Position numbers and translations under genes: made by a program. Shown piece by piece: positions 1 through 10,654 of a stretch of 64,000 nucleotides of DNA (within the stretch, counting starts at the first letter, position 1; every line of letters begins with the position of its first letter). The DNA is from Omphalotus guepiniiformis (Eukaryota > Basidiomycota > Agaricomycetes > Agaricales > Omphalotaceae). The stretch covers positions 2,232,001 to 2,296,000 of the forward strand of contig JAQOOI010000021.1 of the NCBI GenBank assembly GCA_028554645.1. The letters are read 5' to 3'. The notes under the pieces were generated by a model. The model had not been told where the DNA came from. It worked only from the letters and a program-made list of their open reading frames with translations, and searched no databases.

Positions 1-72
1 ATGCACAAGAATTGCTTTCCAAGTGTCTTAGATTTCTCAAGACATGAAAGGATTTACATATTGTTTGGGCTG
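1..72 (-). repeat. Fragment of copia-family LTR at window edge
   Basis: The first ~70 bases match, in reverse orientation, the stretch of the copia LTR that reads aagaattgctttccaagtgt on this strand, with several substitutions. The rest of the LTR lies outside the window or is lost. Bases 73-323 show no coding region that I recognise. Confidence 0.7.
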
Positions 73-328
73 TCTTGATGTCAAACATAAGTTTGAGACA
101 AACTGTTATACCGTGGATTCTAGACAGTGACTTTGTCTGGAGTTTTTGAAGAAGCACCACTTTGTCGATCAAGGATGTAAATAGTACTGTGGTTGCTCCC
201 ACTCATGACAGCCTTGCATGATTCTGCAAAGGCTACCTGCTTTGGGCAAGCAACCTTGGTCTGGGAAACTTCAAAGTCTCTAACCTGTCATTCATCCTGT
301 ACAGGGAACACAGATGCTATGCTCAACT

Positions 329-718
329 TGTTGAATGAAGTGCTAGAACACTTGTAGATACTATACAAATACTGTACATATCATTAGAAAGTCCTTCAAG
401 TACATATAATACTATACTAATGACTTTAATACCTACTGTAGATAGTTATACCATGTATGTAGGGTCATTCTGGAGTGTTTAGAGCGCGCGCGAAAATGTG
501 GACCCTCATTTTCACGCCTCATGCGCGGCCTGACACAACAGGACCAAACAATATGTAAATCCTTACATGTCTGGAGAAATCTAAGACACTTGGAAAGCAA
601 TTCTTGTGCATTAAGCTACTATTACAACGCTTTAGTGATCTCAGTAAACTGTAATTGAACTCTATTCATTGTGTCTGATCAGTGTATCACTGGTAGTGCA
701 TTGTCTTAGATTCTAACA
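329..718 (+). repeat. 5' LTR of copia copy 1
   Basis: This 390-bp LTR is shared with 5837-6226 and, with family-level differences, with the LTRs at 10006, 14926, 19797, 24704 and 29364. It contains a CpG-rich core (gcgcgcgcgaaaatg near 484-498) in an otherwise CpG-poor sequence. The copies in this element are marked by acctactgtag where the other elements read acctattgtag. Confidence 0.93.
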
Positions 719-735
719 GGTTATGGGCCCCGGCC
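719..735 (+). other. Copia primer-binding site (half-tRNA type)
   Basis: GGTTATGGGCCCCGGCC immediately follows the 5' LTR. Drosophila copia is known to prime from an internal cut in initiator tRNA-Met, using a PBS of the GGTTATGGGCCC type rather than one complementary to the CCA end. The same sequence follows the LTRs ending at 10395 and 20186. Assignment to initiator tRNA is from family knowledge, not from a tRNA gene seen here. Confidence 0.65.
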
Positions 736-3480
736 TTTAAAACTTGAACAGAACTGATTGATCTTGCTCAATTGCTATTGTTGGCTCTGTGACATTTATT
801 GTCAATTATTGAAACCCCTTACAAGTCAATCTATTGACTGTACAAAATATTGTTGGCTCTATTGGATTTGTGGCATTTACTGTCATTCATTGTTACCAGT
901 TCATTAATTGACTGGACACAATCACTTGGGTTATTGGAACACATTCACACAAACACATTCATTCTTCCTTCACAATTATGTCTTCTTCAGACACACCAAA
1001 ATTTAAACCTCTCAATAACTCCAACTATCCTGAATGGAGTGGAGATATGATGGCTTGGTTGATGCGTATGGGCTATTGGAGATTGGTCTCTGGTGCAGAG
1101 TCAAAGCCTACTGAAGGCTCACCTCTGGCCAATTGGGAGATTAAAGCCAGTAAAGCTGCTGGTGACATCTACCTTTCTCTGGAACAAGATCAGAAGGTTC
1201 ATGTCAAGTCCTATCTTGCTGGTGGTGATCCTGTTGGCATGTGGTCAGCTCTAGAAAGAGTGCATGTGTCCAGGACACCAGGTGCACGCTTCAATGCCTA
1301 TGATGCTCTGTTCAGCATCACAAAGGAGGAGGATGAGAGTTTAGTTGATCTGGGGACAAGGATTGAAAATGCAGTCTTCACCATTAGGAATCTCAGAGAC
1401 AAGGAATATACCTTGGAGAAACTTGATGCAGAGCTGCAGGCTTTGGCCTTGGTCCGTGCATTGCCCCCAGAATCTAACCTCACTGCAAACTTGCTGCTAT
1501 TGGACACATTGGACAAGGACAAGATTCTTCAGTACTTCATTGCTGAAGAACAAAATCTGAAAAGACAGGCAGAGCAGGTTAACAAGGCCAATGCTGCTGC
1601 CAAAGCACAAGGCTATATCAAGCCTAATTGGAAGAAGGGGTTCTGTCATTACTGCAAGAAGGAAGGGCATTGGAAGGCTGAATGTCCCACCTTGAAAGCA
1701 AGGAATGAAGGAAAGAGTGGGAATGGGAGATATCAGGCCAATAAGGCTGAAGTGAAAGAGGAAGATGTTGTTGAAAGTGCTGGCAGTGCAAGTACATTCT
1801 CTTCTAATGATACTTCATCTTCTGACATACTTGATTGGAATACAGACACGGGGGCCACTTCTCATATGACACCACATCGCCATTGGATTAGGAATTATAC
1901 CCCCTATAGAGTACCTATTAAATTGGCTGATGATAGAATTATATATTCTGAAGGTGTAGGAAATGTTGTGTTTAGACCAATCATTGATGGAAAAGTATCT
2001 AGGGATGTTGAATTTAGTAGAGTACTGCATGTACCTTCACTTAAAAATAATCTGCTTTCTGTTCTGTACTTAACAAAACATAAAGGCTTTCATGTACATA
2101 TTTGGTCTGATAGAATGGAATTTGATAGAAATGGTCCTATTCTTTTACTGCGCGTGTTACTGCAAATAATGTGGGATACTTGAATGGACATACTATAGAT
2201 AAGTCTGAAAGCCTCTGTTTGACAACAACTCTACCTCTGGATCTGAAGCTGTGGCACAGGCGCTTCTGTCATCATGGGCACGATGATATATTGCGCATGT
2301 TGAGGGATAATTTGGCAGAGGGCTTGAAACTAGACTCTAATGCAAAGCCAGATCCTGTTTGTGAACCTTGTCTGGCTGGCAAGATGCATGCACATCCATT
2401 CCATTCCTCACACACCAGAGCTGATACTGTGTTGGGCCTCATTCATTCTGATCTCCATGATGTTGGTGTACATTCTCCTAGTGGATACAGATACTGGATC
2501 ACATTCATTGATGACAAGTGGCGCTTCCGTGCAGCACTTCCTCTGAAGAAGAAGAGTGATGCATTTGATGCATTCAAGAAGTACAAAGCTTGGGCTGAGA
2601 ACACCACTGGAGAGAAAATCAAAATCTTTAGATGTGATAAAGGTGGAGAGTACATATCAAAGGAGTTCATTGCATTTCTGGACAGCTGTGGAATAGAGCG
2701 TCAATACACTGTCAGAAATAGGCCTCAACAGAATGGTGTTGCTGAAAGAGCAAATAGAGTGATGGAGGAAAGGATTGTTGCAATGCTAGAAGAGTCTGGT
2801 TTACCAAAGTCATTTTGGGTAGAGTGCCTGGCTGCACTTGTTCATGTGTGGAATCGTTGCCCTACATCTGCTGTACCAAACAGCACTCCCTATGAGGGAT
2901 GGTACAAGAGGAAACCAAAGGTGGATCATCTGAGGGTCTGGGGTTGTGTTGCATATGTGCATGTTCAGAAGGATAAGAGGAAACACTTGGGATCCCATAT
3001 GGAAAGGTGTATCTTCATTGGGTATCCAGATGGTGTGAAGGGATGGAGGTTCTGGAATCCTGTCACTAAGAAGGTTGTGATCAGTGAGAGAGCTGACTTT
3101 GATGAGAGGTACACTTATAAAGTTGGATCTTCACAACCACCTTCCAAACCTTCACCTTCCAAACCTTCAACTAGTACACCACCCAATACTTCCTATGTTC
3201 CTCTTGATGATAATCCTCACTCTGACTCTGACTCTGAGTCAGATGACCCTGCATTACCTGAACCTGACCATGAGTCCTCTACAGAACAAGACAATACTGG
3301 CCCTGAGCAGAATAATGAACCTGCTGATGACAATGATAGTTCTGCAGAGGAGGAACAGATTGAACCACCTGAGGATGTCCCTGTGTTGGGAATCAAGAGC
3401 TCCATGTAAACAAGGCCAAATTAATGGCAGCAACTTGCTTACGGTCAAGTGACCACATAACAAAGTAGGGGAAATATGTT

Positions 3481-3553
3481 GGCATGAGCTGGGATTGAAC
3501 CAGCGACTCCCAGCACACATAACTGGTGCTCTAACCAACTGAGCTATCATGCC
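3481..3553 (-). tRNA. tRNA-like sequence in TRIM LTR (probably not a working tRNA)
   Basis: On the minus strand this 73-nt stretch folds as a cloverleaf: acceptor GGCATGA/TCATGCC, D arm with A box TAGCTCAGTTGG, anticodon stem CCAGT/GCTGG, T stem GCTGG/CCAGC with loop TTCAATC (B box GGTTCAATCCC), and discriminator A. The anticodon loop TATGTGT lacks the usual T at position 33, so decoding function is doubtful. The Pol III promoter boxes look intact. It lies in the sense orientation of the TRIM. Confidence 0.6.
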
Positions 3554-3800
3554 GTTGGTAGAGTATGGAGGTTAGTCCATCTCGCTATGAGTGGTGTTAA
3601 CACTCAATGGTGGGGTTAGCACCAGGTCTTCTATTGCTCATCCAACACAGCCCCCCAATTGAAGACCGGGTCAGGGAACTTCAATTACAAATTACTGCTA
3701 CCATGTTGGGAATCAAGAGCTCCATGTAAACAAGGCCAAATTAATGGCAGCAACTTGCTTACGGTCAAGTGACCACATAACAAAGTAGGGGAAATATGTT

Positions 3801-3873
3801 GGCATGAGCTGGGATTGAACCAGCGACTCCCAGCACACATAACTGGTGCTCTAACCAACTGAGCTATCATGCC
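3801..3873 (-). tRNA. tRNA-like sequence in second TRIM LTR
   Basis: This is the same 73-nt cloverleaf as at 3481-3553, carried by the other LTR of the TRIM, with no visible difference. Confidence 0.6.
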
Positions 3874-5836
3874 GTTGGTAGAGTATGGAGGTTAGTCCAT
3901 CTCGTTATGAGTGGTGTTAACACTCAATGGTGGGGTTAGCACCAGGTCTTCTATTGCTCATCCAACACCCTGTAGATAATAGACCAATTGCTTTCCGTAG
4001 GTCTGAGCGGAAGAGACAGGCTCCTGGTGAATGGTGGAAAGTGAACCTCCCTGCTCCCAAGCGAAACAAGGATGCAGATGTGCCAGATGATGATGATAAT
4101 ATGGAGGAAGCCCACATCATGACTGACAATGGTCCAGAGCCTTTGACATTCAAGCAGGCTATGGATGGACCTAATGCCAGACAATGGCAGGAGGCCATGA
4201 TGGAGGAGATGAATGCACACCTCACCAATGGCACTTGGGATGTTGTGGAACTTCCACCAGATAAGAGAGCAATTGGATCTAAATGGGTATTCAAGATAAA
4301 GCACAAGGCTGATGGATCCATTGAAAGGTTCAAGGCTAGACTTGTTGCCAAAGGATTCAGCCAAAGACCTGGCTTTGACTATCTAGAGACATTCTCATCT
4401 ACTATGAGACAGACTACAATCCGCACTATTCTTGCTCTGGCTGCCATTGAGGACTTGCATTTGCGCTCTGTGGATATCTCTCATGCATTCATCAATAGTG
4501 ACATTGATACAGAGATCTTCATGACACAGCCAGAAGGATTCAAGGAGCGTGGTCCTAGATTTGTCTGCAGGCTGAACAAGTCCCTGTATGGGTTAAAGCA
4601 GTCACCCAGACTTTGGGGTGAGAAGCTTGCAGGAGTGTTACAATCAATGGGCTTTAGTCGCACCCAATCTGATCCAAACCTATATGTCTATCAGAAAGAT
4701 GACATTAAGGTTTTTGTACCTGTCTTTGTGGATGACATCACTCTTGCTTCCAAGTCAGAGGCATCTTTGGACCACTTTGTGGCAGAGCTAGCAAAGCACT
4801 TCAAACTCCGTGACCTGGGTCCTACATCATATCTGCTGGGAATAGAAATCACAAGAAATAGAAAGGAGAGAAAATTGTATATGGGTCAGAAACAATATAT
4901 TGTCAACAAACTTAATGAGTTTGGCATGTCTGACTGTAGACCTGTTGGTACACCCATGGATCCAGGAGCTGCTCTGTCAACTGCACAGTGTCCAAAGAAT
5001 GCTGAAGGAAAGGAAGAGATGGCCAGAATTCCATATATTAGTGCTGTTGGCTCCTTGTTGTATCTTGCTACCACCAGCCGTCCTGATATTGCATACACAG
5101 CTAGTGTATTGGCACGGTTCAATTCAAATCCTGGCATGGCACACTGGGTTGCAGTAAAACATGCATTCAGATATCTGAAGGGAACAATGGACATGAAGCT
5201 TGAATATGGTCCTGATCCCTGCCAGCCAGATCTATTTGTTACATACTGTGATGCAGACTTTGGTGGTAACAGGGACAACTCAAAGTCCACTAGTGGGTAT
5301 ATGGTCAAACTTGGATCAGGTGTGGTTAGCTGGAGCAGTAAGCTACAGCCCTTTGTAACACTCTCCTCTACAGAGGCAGAATATGTGGCAGGTGTTGCTG
5401 CTGGCAAGGAGATTTGTGCCATGAACAGCCTGTTACAAGATTTGGGATACCAGACACCTCAGCCAGCCAGGTTGCTAATGGACAATCAATCCACAATCAA
5501 GGTTGCTAAGAATCCTGAGCATCATGGGAGGATGAAGCATCTTGACCGGCATTACTACTGGCTGAGAGACCAAGTTGAATACAAGGTCATGGCTCCTGAA
5601 TATCTGCCTACTGATGAGAATGCAGCTGATTTGCTCACCAAGCCTCTCAGTAAGCCCAAGGTGGAGAAGTTGAGGGAGATGATGGGATTGCACATAATAC
5701 AGAACCCCTAGGTTGAAGAAGTGCATCATCAGGGGGCTGTGAAGAAGTTGAGGAAAGTGCAGAGGTTGAGGGATATGTGATGACACACTTCATCAATAGA
5801 GCACCTCCATTACACAAGTGTTCTATCAGGGGGCTG

Positions 5837-6226
5837 TGTTGAATGAAGTGCTAGAACACTTGTAGATACTATACAAATACTGTACATATCATTAGAAAGT
5901 CCTTCAAGTACATATAATACTATACTAATGACTTTAATACCTACTGTAGATAGTTATACCATGTATGTAGGGTCATTCTGGAGTGTTTAGAGCGCGCGCG
6001 AAAATGTGGACCCTCATTTTCACGCCTCATGCGCGGCCTGACACAACAGGACCAAACAATATGTAAATCCTTACATGTCTGGAGAAATCTAAGACACTTG
6101 GAAAGCAATTCTTGTGCATTAAGCTACTATTACAACGCTTTAGTGATCTCAGTAAACTGTAATTGAACTCTATTCATTGTGTCTGATCAGTGTATCACTG
6201 GTAGTGCATTGTCTTAGATTCTAACA
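5837..6226 (+). repeat. 3' LTR of copia copy 1
   Basis: It appears identical to 329-718 by eye and is followed by the target duplication CAACT. Confidence 0.93.
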
Positions 6227-6231
6227 CAACT

Positions 6232-6886
6232 GTTATTGCCCATTGATAATGTGAGACTTTCATGGCTGTGGGTTCAAATTGAAATAACATAAAAGTGCCT
6301 TCTCTGTTGGCAGTTCATTGTGGCAAAACCATAGGCCAGTGATGTTACTTCGCTAGGGTAGCTCATTTCTAAGCAAGAGACTTCTTCAAATCTCTTTGAT
6401 ACAGGTATCAGCCACATCTCTTCCACTAAAGAACAGCACTTGCCTGCTCTTTTTGCAACCAAAAGGCAATATACCTGTTTGCCGTCCCATAAATCAAACT
6501 GTTAGGGGTCAGTACATACAGGTGTACATAATGGCGTACACAAGAAAGACAGAAAATTTTAATTTTTGGGTATCAACCAAATACTTACCTGTCAACCAAT
6601 TACCTTGTAGGCCTGAGTTATGTACAGCCTCCCTTCAGCCCCATTACTTCTGTATTCTTTCCAGTCTGCAGCTTGAATCATAGACAGTCATGCTGCTGAA
6701 CACAGTCATATCAAGTCAGAGTGACTCATTTTCGTAGTCATGTCCAGTCAAACTGACTCATGTTCAGAGCCATAAGCTGCTGGTGATACAGGAAACATAG
6801 CAGATGATGCCTGCATTACATGTTAGTGACTCTGAATCTGATAATAATGAGCTTGAACCACCAACCATGCAACATCTCATTCAGCA
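6232..6886. other. Degenerate sequence, upstream part of an old gypsy-like element
   Basis: I see no reading frame or RNA that I can support here. A local repeat of cagtca/gactca words occurs near 6690-6770. Position and composition suggest it belongs to the broken element that continues with the 6887 frame. Confidence 0.35.
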
Positions 6887-7639
6887 ATGGCAGGAAGCCA
6901 GTATGGATACAGGTTTTCAAAGCTTAATGAGGGCTTAAGAAATGTGTTGGGAAGCATGTATTCCAATTCCCATGCATCTACAGCAAATGCCAGAAGTGTG
7001 CAAGCACATCCCAGTTCATGTGGTTCTCCTTCATCAACACATAATACTGTCCACTCTAACAGAAGTCAAAGTATATCTTCCCAGAGAGCTTCAACAGGAT
7101 CTCATACTACCAATGACCATGAGCAGGAGTGTAGTGTATCAGCTACCCAATTTGCAGGATTGGCAATTGCAAGCAGAGCCTTTCTAATCAGCATTGGGGT
7201 AGAGAATGATCCTTTGAGAGGTGATTATGGGTGGATCTGTATGATATGCAGGGTAGCTCAAACCAACCTATCTGACTTCGCAGACCATATAGCACAGGCT
7301 GTGAAAATTCCCTATAATGCAAGGGAACTCACAACTCTATATCACTTCTCAGAAAGACCCATGATACTCCACCGTTCGAATATGAAAAATCCATCCAATA
7401 GAGTCTCATCTCCAAGGAGTCATACCCCTCACTCATTCAGAACAACCTTGCTTTCAGAGGCAAGTGACCAACCTGGTTACATTCACACTACCAGAGACAT
7501 TTTTCAGTGGACCCTAAACTCTGCTAATATAGATGGTAACTGGCAAGTGGTGGAAGATAGATCTGTCAGGAGTTCTCAAGCCAACAATATACTAGAGTAC
7601 CAACACATACTCCAGTACAGTCACCCCAACATGCAGTAA
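6887..7639 (+). CDS. Hypothetical protein, possibly gag-region remnant of old gypsy element
   Basis: This is an open frame of 250 residues with ATG and stop, rich in Ser, Thr, His and Asn in the first 90 residues. The middle part carries a short Cys motif (CMIC near residue 120). I do not recognise a family. Downstream, after an intervening reverse copia fragment, come a retroviral-type aspartic protease fragment (9852-10005) and gypsy RT (15507 on), all on the same strand. The simplest reading is therefore a Gag-like remnant of the same old element. It is interrupted right downstream by the copia LTR at 7795. It may not be expressed. Confidence 0.4.
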   Translation: MAGSQYGYRFSKLNEGLRNVLGSMYSNSHASTANARSVQAHPSSCGSPSSTHNTVHSNRSQSISSQRASTGSHTTNDHEQECSVSATQFAGLAIASRAFLISIGVENDPLRGDYGWICMICRVAQTNLSDFADHIAQAVKIPYNARELTTLYHFSERPMILHRSNMKNPSNRVSSPRSHTPHSFRTTLLSEASDQPGYIHTTRDIFQWTLNSANIDGNWQVVEDRSVRSSQANNILEYQHILQYSHPNMQ

Positions 7640-7794
7640 ATTGGCCTAGCACTATTGGCAGAGTACAACAAATCATCAATACTACTCCTTCAACTGTGAG
7701 AAATACAGTATCCCAAGCAGTGCAAGGACATATTGCAACTCCATGGCATCCTAGTACTCAACCAATCATAGTATTCTCAGGGTCAGGCCCAATG

Positions 7795-9237
7795 TGTTAG
7801 AATCTAAGACAATGCACTACCAGTGATACACTGATCAGACACAATGAATAGAGTTCAATTACAGTTCACTGAGATCACTAAAGTGTTGTAATAGTAGTTT
7901 AATGCACAAGAATTGCTTTCCAAGTGTCTTAGATTTCTCCAGACATGTAAGGATTTACATATTGTTTGGTCCTATTGTGTCAGGCCATGCAGGCATGAAA
8001 ATGAGTGTCCAAATTTTCGTGCGCGCTCTAAACACTCCAGAATGACCCTACATACATGGTATAACTATCTACAATAGGTATTAAAGTCATTACTATAGTA
8101 TTATATGTACTTGAAGGACTTTCTAATGATATGTACAGTATTTGTATAGTATCTACAAGTGTTCTAGCACTTCATTCAACACAGCCCCCTGATAGAACAC
8201 TTGTGTAATGGAGGTGCTCTATTGATGAAGTGTGTCATCACATATCCCTCAACCTCTTCACTTTCCTCAACTTCTTCACAGCCCCCTGATGATGCACTTC
8301 TTCAACCTAGGGGTTCTGTATTATGTGCAATCCCATCATCTACCTCAACTTCTCCACCTTGGGCTTACTGAGAGGCTTGGTGAGCAAATCAGCTGCATTC
8401 TCATCAGTAGGCAGAGGCAGATATTCAGGAGCCATGACCTTGTATTCAACTTGGTCTCTCAGCTAGTAGTAATGCCGGTCAAGATGCTTCATCCTCCCAT
8501 GATGCCAAGGATTCTTAGCAACCTTGATTGTGGATTGATTGTCCATTAGCAACCTGGCTGGCTGAGGTGTCTGGTATCCCAAATCTTGTAACAGGCTGTT
8601 CATGGCACAAATCTCCTTGCCAGCAACAACACTTGCCACATATTCTCTGTAGAGGAGAGTGTTACAAAGGGCTGTAGCTTACTGCTCCAGCTAACCACAC
8701 CTGATCCAAGTTTGACCATATACCCACTAGTGGACTTTGAGTTGTCCCTGTCACCACCAAAGTCTGCATCACAGTATGTAACAAATAGACCATATTCAAG
8801 CTTCATGTCCGTTGTTCCCTTCAGATATCTGAATGCATGCTTTACTGCAACCCAGTGTGCCATGCCAGGATTTGAATTCAACCATGCCAATACACTAGCT
8901 GTGTATGCAATGTCAGGATGACTGGTGGTAGCAAGATACAACAATGAAACAGCACTAATATATGGAATTTTGGCCATCTCTTCCTTTCCTTCAGCAGTCT
9001 TTGGACACTGTGCAGTTGACAGAGCAGCTCCTGGATCCATGGGTGTACCAACAGGTCTACAATCAGACATTCCAAACTCATTAAGTTTGTTGACAATATA
9101 TTGTTTCTGACCCAAATACAATTTCCTCTCCTTTCTATTTCTTGTGATTTCTTTTCCCAGCAGATATGATGTAGGATACAGGGACTTGTTCAGCCTGCAG
9201 ACAAATGGACCACGTTGAAACTCAATCATCTAATGTT
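7795..9237 (-). mobile_element. Truncated copia element, copy 4 (reverse, 3' end only)
   Basis: A 387-bp LTR in reverse orientation (7795-8181, starting TGTTAGAATC and ending TTCAACA on the plus strand) is followed by the polypurine tract CAGCCCCCTG and the 3' part of the copia pol gene read leftwards. The copy stops abruptly near 9237, so the 5' LTR, Gag, protease and integrase are missing. The pol remnant has lost a block of about 240 bp in the RT and several small pieces, so this is an older copy than the three full elements. Confidence 0.88.
8307..9229 (-). pseudogene. Copia RT-RNase H remnant
   Basis: The minus-strand translation matches the C-terminal third of the intact copy at 10655-14800. 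It includes the RT stretch after the catalytic FVDD block and the RNase H motifs CDADFGG and LSSTE. The catalytic FVDD segment itself is deleted: the frame jumps from NKSLY straight to PTSYLLG. A small deletion inside the LSSTEAEY motif shifts the frame afterwards. The original stop codon is recognisable at 8307-8309. It cannot encode an active enzyme. Confidence 0.88.
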
Positions 9238-9441
9238 GTAGTTCAAGACTAACACTCCCAATGTGGTCAGTGGGAATGCTGCAGAAACAGGAGAAACACA
9301 ACCCCAATTCAATTATCCACCTCGTATTTCACAAGAAGAATATGAATAGCAGATGCAAACTGCTATAGCAACAATACAGGGAGAAGCAGTGTTTGTTGAC
9401 AATGTTGAGGAAGAAAGAGATGGGACTGTTGGCATGGGACT

Positions 9442-9619
9442 TTTGGGAATCAAGAGCTCCATGTAAACAAGGCCAAATTAATGGTAGCAACTTGCTTACG
9501 GTCAAGTGACACATGACTGGTGCTCTAACCAACTGAGCTATCATGCTGTTGGTAGAGTATGGAGGTTGATCCAGCTTGCTATGAGTGGTGTTAACACTCA
9601 ATGGTGGGCTCATCCAACA
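9442..9619 (-). repeat. Degraded solo LTR of the TRIM
   Basis: It matches the TRIM LTR from ttgggaatcaagagctcc to catccaaca. An internal deletion removes the T arm of the tRNA-like part and the bases just outside it. The D-arm side with the A box remains. No target duplication is evident, consistent with an old insertion. Confidence 0.75.
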
Positions 9620-9851
9620 GGAGAGGATGGCATTATCCAGATAGAAGCCAATGAAGAGTGATATGAAGATGTAAAAACCTTGGGAAACTTGCAGGAGGCT
9701 CACAATGGCAGGGATCACATTTGAGTCCAGAAGACACTGATTCCATATATTTAAATGGTGCAGTGGTTGAACCAGTCACTATAACTTCTAGATCAGAACA
9801 ATCCTTTATCATTTCTGCAACAATTTTCAATTTCAACTCTGTTAAGTATCC

Positions 9852-10005
9852 TTGCTGGATACAGGTGCCACTAGAGAATTCATTGATATCAAATTAGCAA
9901 ATCTTTATCCTGAAAAACTCAAACCTTTAGTCCTTTCCATTCCATTAAGACTCTTTGATGGACAATACACATCTGCAGGGAAAATCACTCACAAATTCCT
10001 TGAAC
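9852..10005 (+). pseudogene. Gypsy aspartic protease fragment
   Basis: The frame reads LLDTGATREFID, the active-site loop of a retroviral-type aspartic protease (D-T-G followed by A-T), then a strand-rich stretch ending where copia copy 2 inserted at 10006. The upstream Gag part and the downstream RT (15507 on) lie on the same strand, so one gypsy-like element was split by the copia insertion. Confidence 0.6.
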
Positions 10006-10395
10006 TGTTGAATGAAGTGCTAGAACACTTGTAGATACTATACAAATACTGTACATATCATTAGAAAGTCCTTCAAGTACATATAATACTATAGTAATGA
10101 CTTTAATACCTATTGTAGATAGTTATACCATGTATGTAGGGTCATTCTGGAGTGTTTAGAGCGCGCGCGAAAATGTGGACCCTCATTTTCACGCCTCATG
10201 CGCGGCCTGACACAACAGGACCAAACAATATGTAAATCCTTACATGTCTGGAGAAATCTAAGACACTTGGAAAGCAATTCTTGTGCATTAAGCTACTATT
10301 ACAACGCTTTAGTGATCTCAGTGAACTGTAATTGAACTCTATTCATTGTGTCTGATCAGTGTATCACTGGTAGTGCATTGTCTTAGATTCTAACA
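10006..10395 (+). repeat. 5' LTR of copia copy 2
   Basis: It starts TGTTGAATG, ends TCTAACA, and matches 14926-15315 throughout as far as I can see. Confidence 0.94.
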
Positions 10396-10654
10396 GGTTA
10401 TGGGCCCCGGCCTTTAAAACTTGAACAGAACTGATTGATCTTGCTCAATTGCTATTGTTGGCTCTGTGACATTTATTGTCAATTATTGAAACCCCTTACA
10501 AGTCAATCTATTGACTGTACAAAATATTGTTGGCTCTATTGGATTTGTGGCATTTACTGTCATTCATTGTTACCAGTTCATTAATTGACTGGACACAATC
10601 ACTTGGGTTATTGGAACACATTCACACAAACACATTCATTCTTCCTTCACAATT

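Larger units (their letters stand above)
3384..3967 (-). mobile_element. TRIM-type miniature LTR retrotransposon with tRNA-bearing LTRs
   Basis: Two 264-bp direct repeats (3384-3647 and 3704-3967, one visible mismatch) flank only 56 bp of internal sequence. Read on the minus strand each repeat starts TGTTGGATGAGC and ends GATTCCCAACA. The internal part starts TGGTAGCAG directly after the 5' LTR, like a primer site for a tRNA ending GCTACCA. It ends with the polypurine run TTGGGGGGCTG directly before the 3' LTR. A 5-bp duplication CCCTG flanks the element (3379-3383 and 3968-3972). There is no coding capacity, so it must be moved by proteins supplied in trans. Related LTRs occur at 9442-9619, 18365-18622 and 25276-25431. 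Confidence 0.9.
978..5711 (+). pseudogene. Copia Gag-Pol polyprotein, disrupted (copy 1)
   Basis: This is the same polyprotein as the intact 1381-aa frame at 10655-14800, encoding Gag, protease, integrase, reverse transcriptase and RNase H. The start codon is the ATG at 978, shared by all three copies. Codons run in frame to about 2146, where a T-run has four T instead of five. That shifts the frame and ends it at 2183. The integrase part resumes in the next frame (2171-3383). The TRIM at 3384-3967 then splits the acidic linker between integrase and RT. RT-RNase H continues from 3973 to the stop at 5711, with RT motif FVDD and RNase H motif CDAD. The 1-nt homopolymer difference may be a real mutation or an assembly error. 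The TRIM insertion is certainly disabling. Confidence 0.92.
329..6226 (+). mobile_element. Ty1/copia element, copy 1 (nested TRIM inside, frameshifted)
   Basis: The element is bounded by two 390-bp LTRs (329-718 and 5837-6226) that appear identical to each other and start TGTTGAATG and end TCTAACA. A 5-bp target duplication CAACT flanks it (324-328 and 6227-6231). A primer site GGTTATGGGCCC follows the 5' LTR and a polypurine tract CAGGGGGCTG (5827-5836) precedes the 3' LTR. The internal Gag-Pol reading frame is broken by a 1-nt deletion near 2146 and by a TRIM at 3384-3967. Identical LTRs imply recent insertion. Confidence 0.95.

Noticed and set aside
3481..3553. Ordinary nuclear tRNA gene
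   Set aside because: It is present identically in both LTRs of a mobile element and in other LTR copies, and the anticodon loop lacks T33.
3384..3647. tRNA-derived SINE
   Set aside because: There is no poly-A or simple tail; instead there are TG...CA ends, a second direct copy, a primer site, a polypurine tract and a 5-bp duplication, which fit a TRIM.
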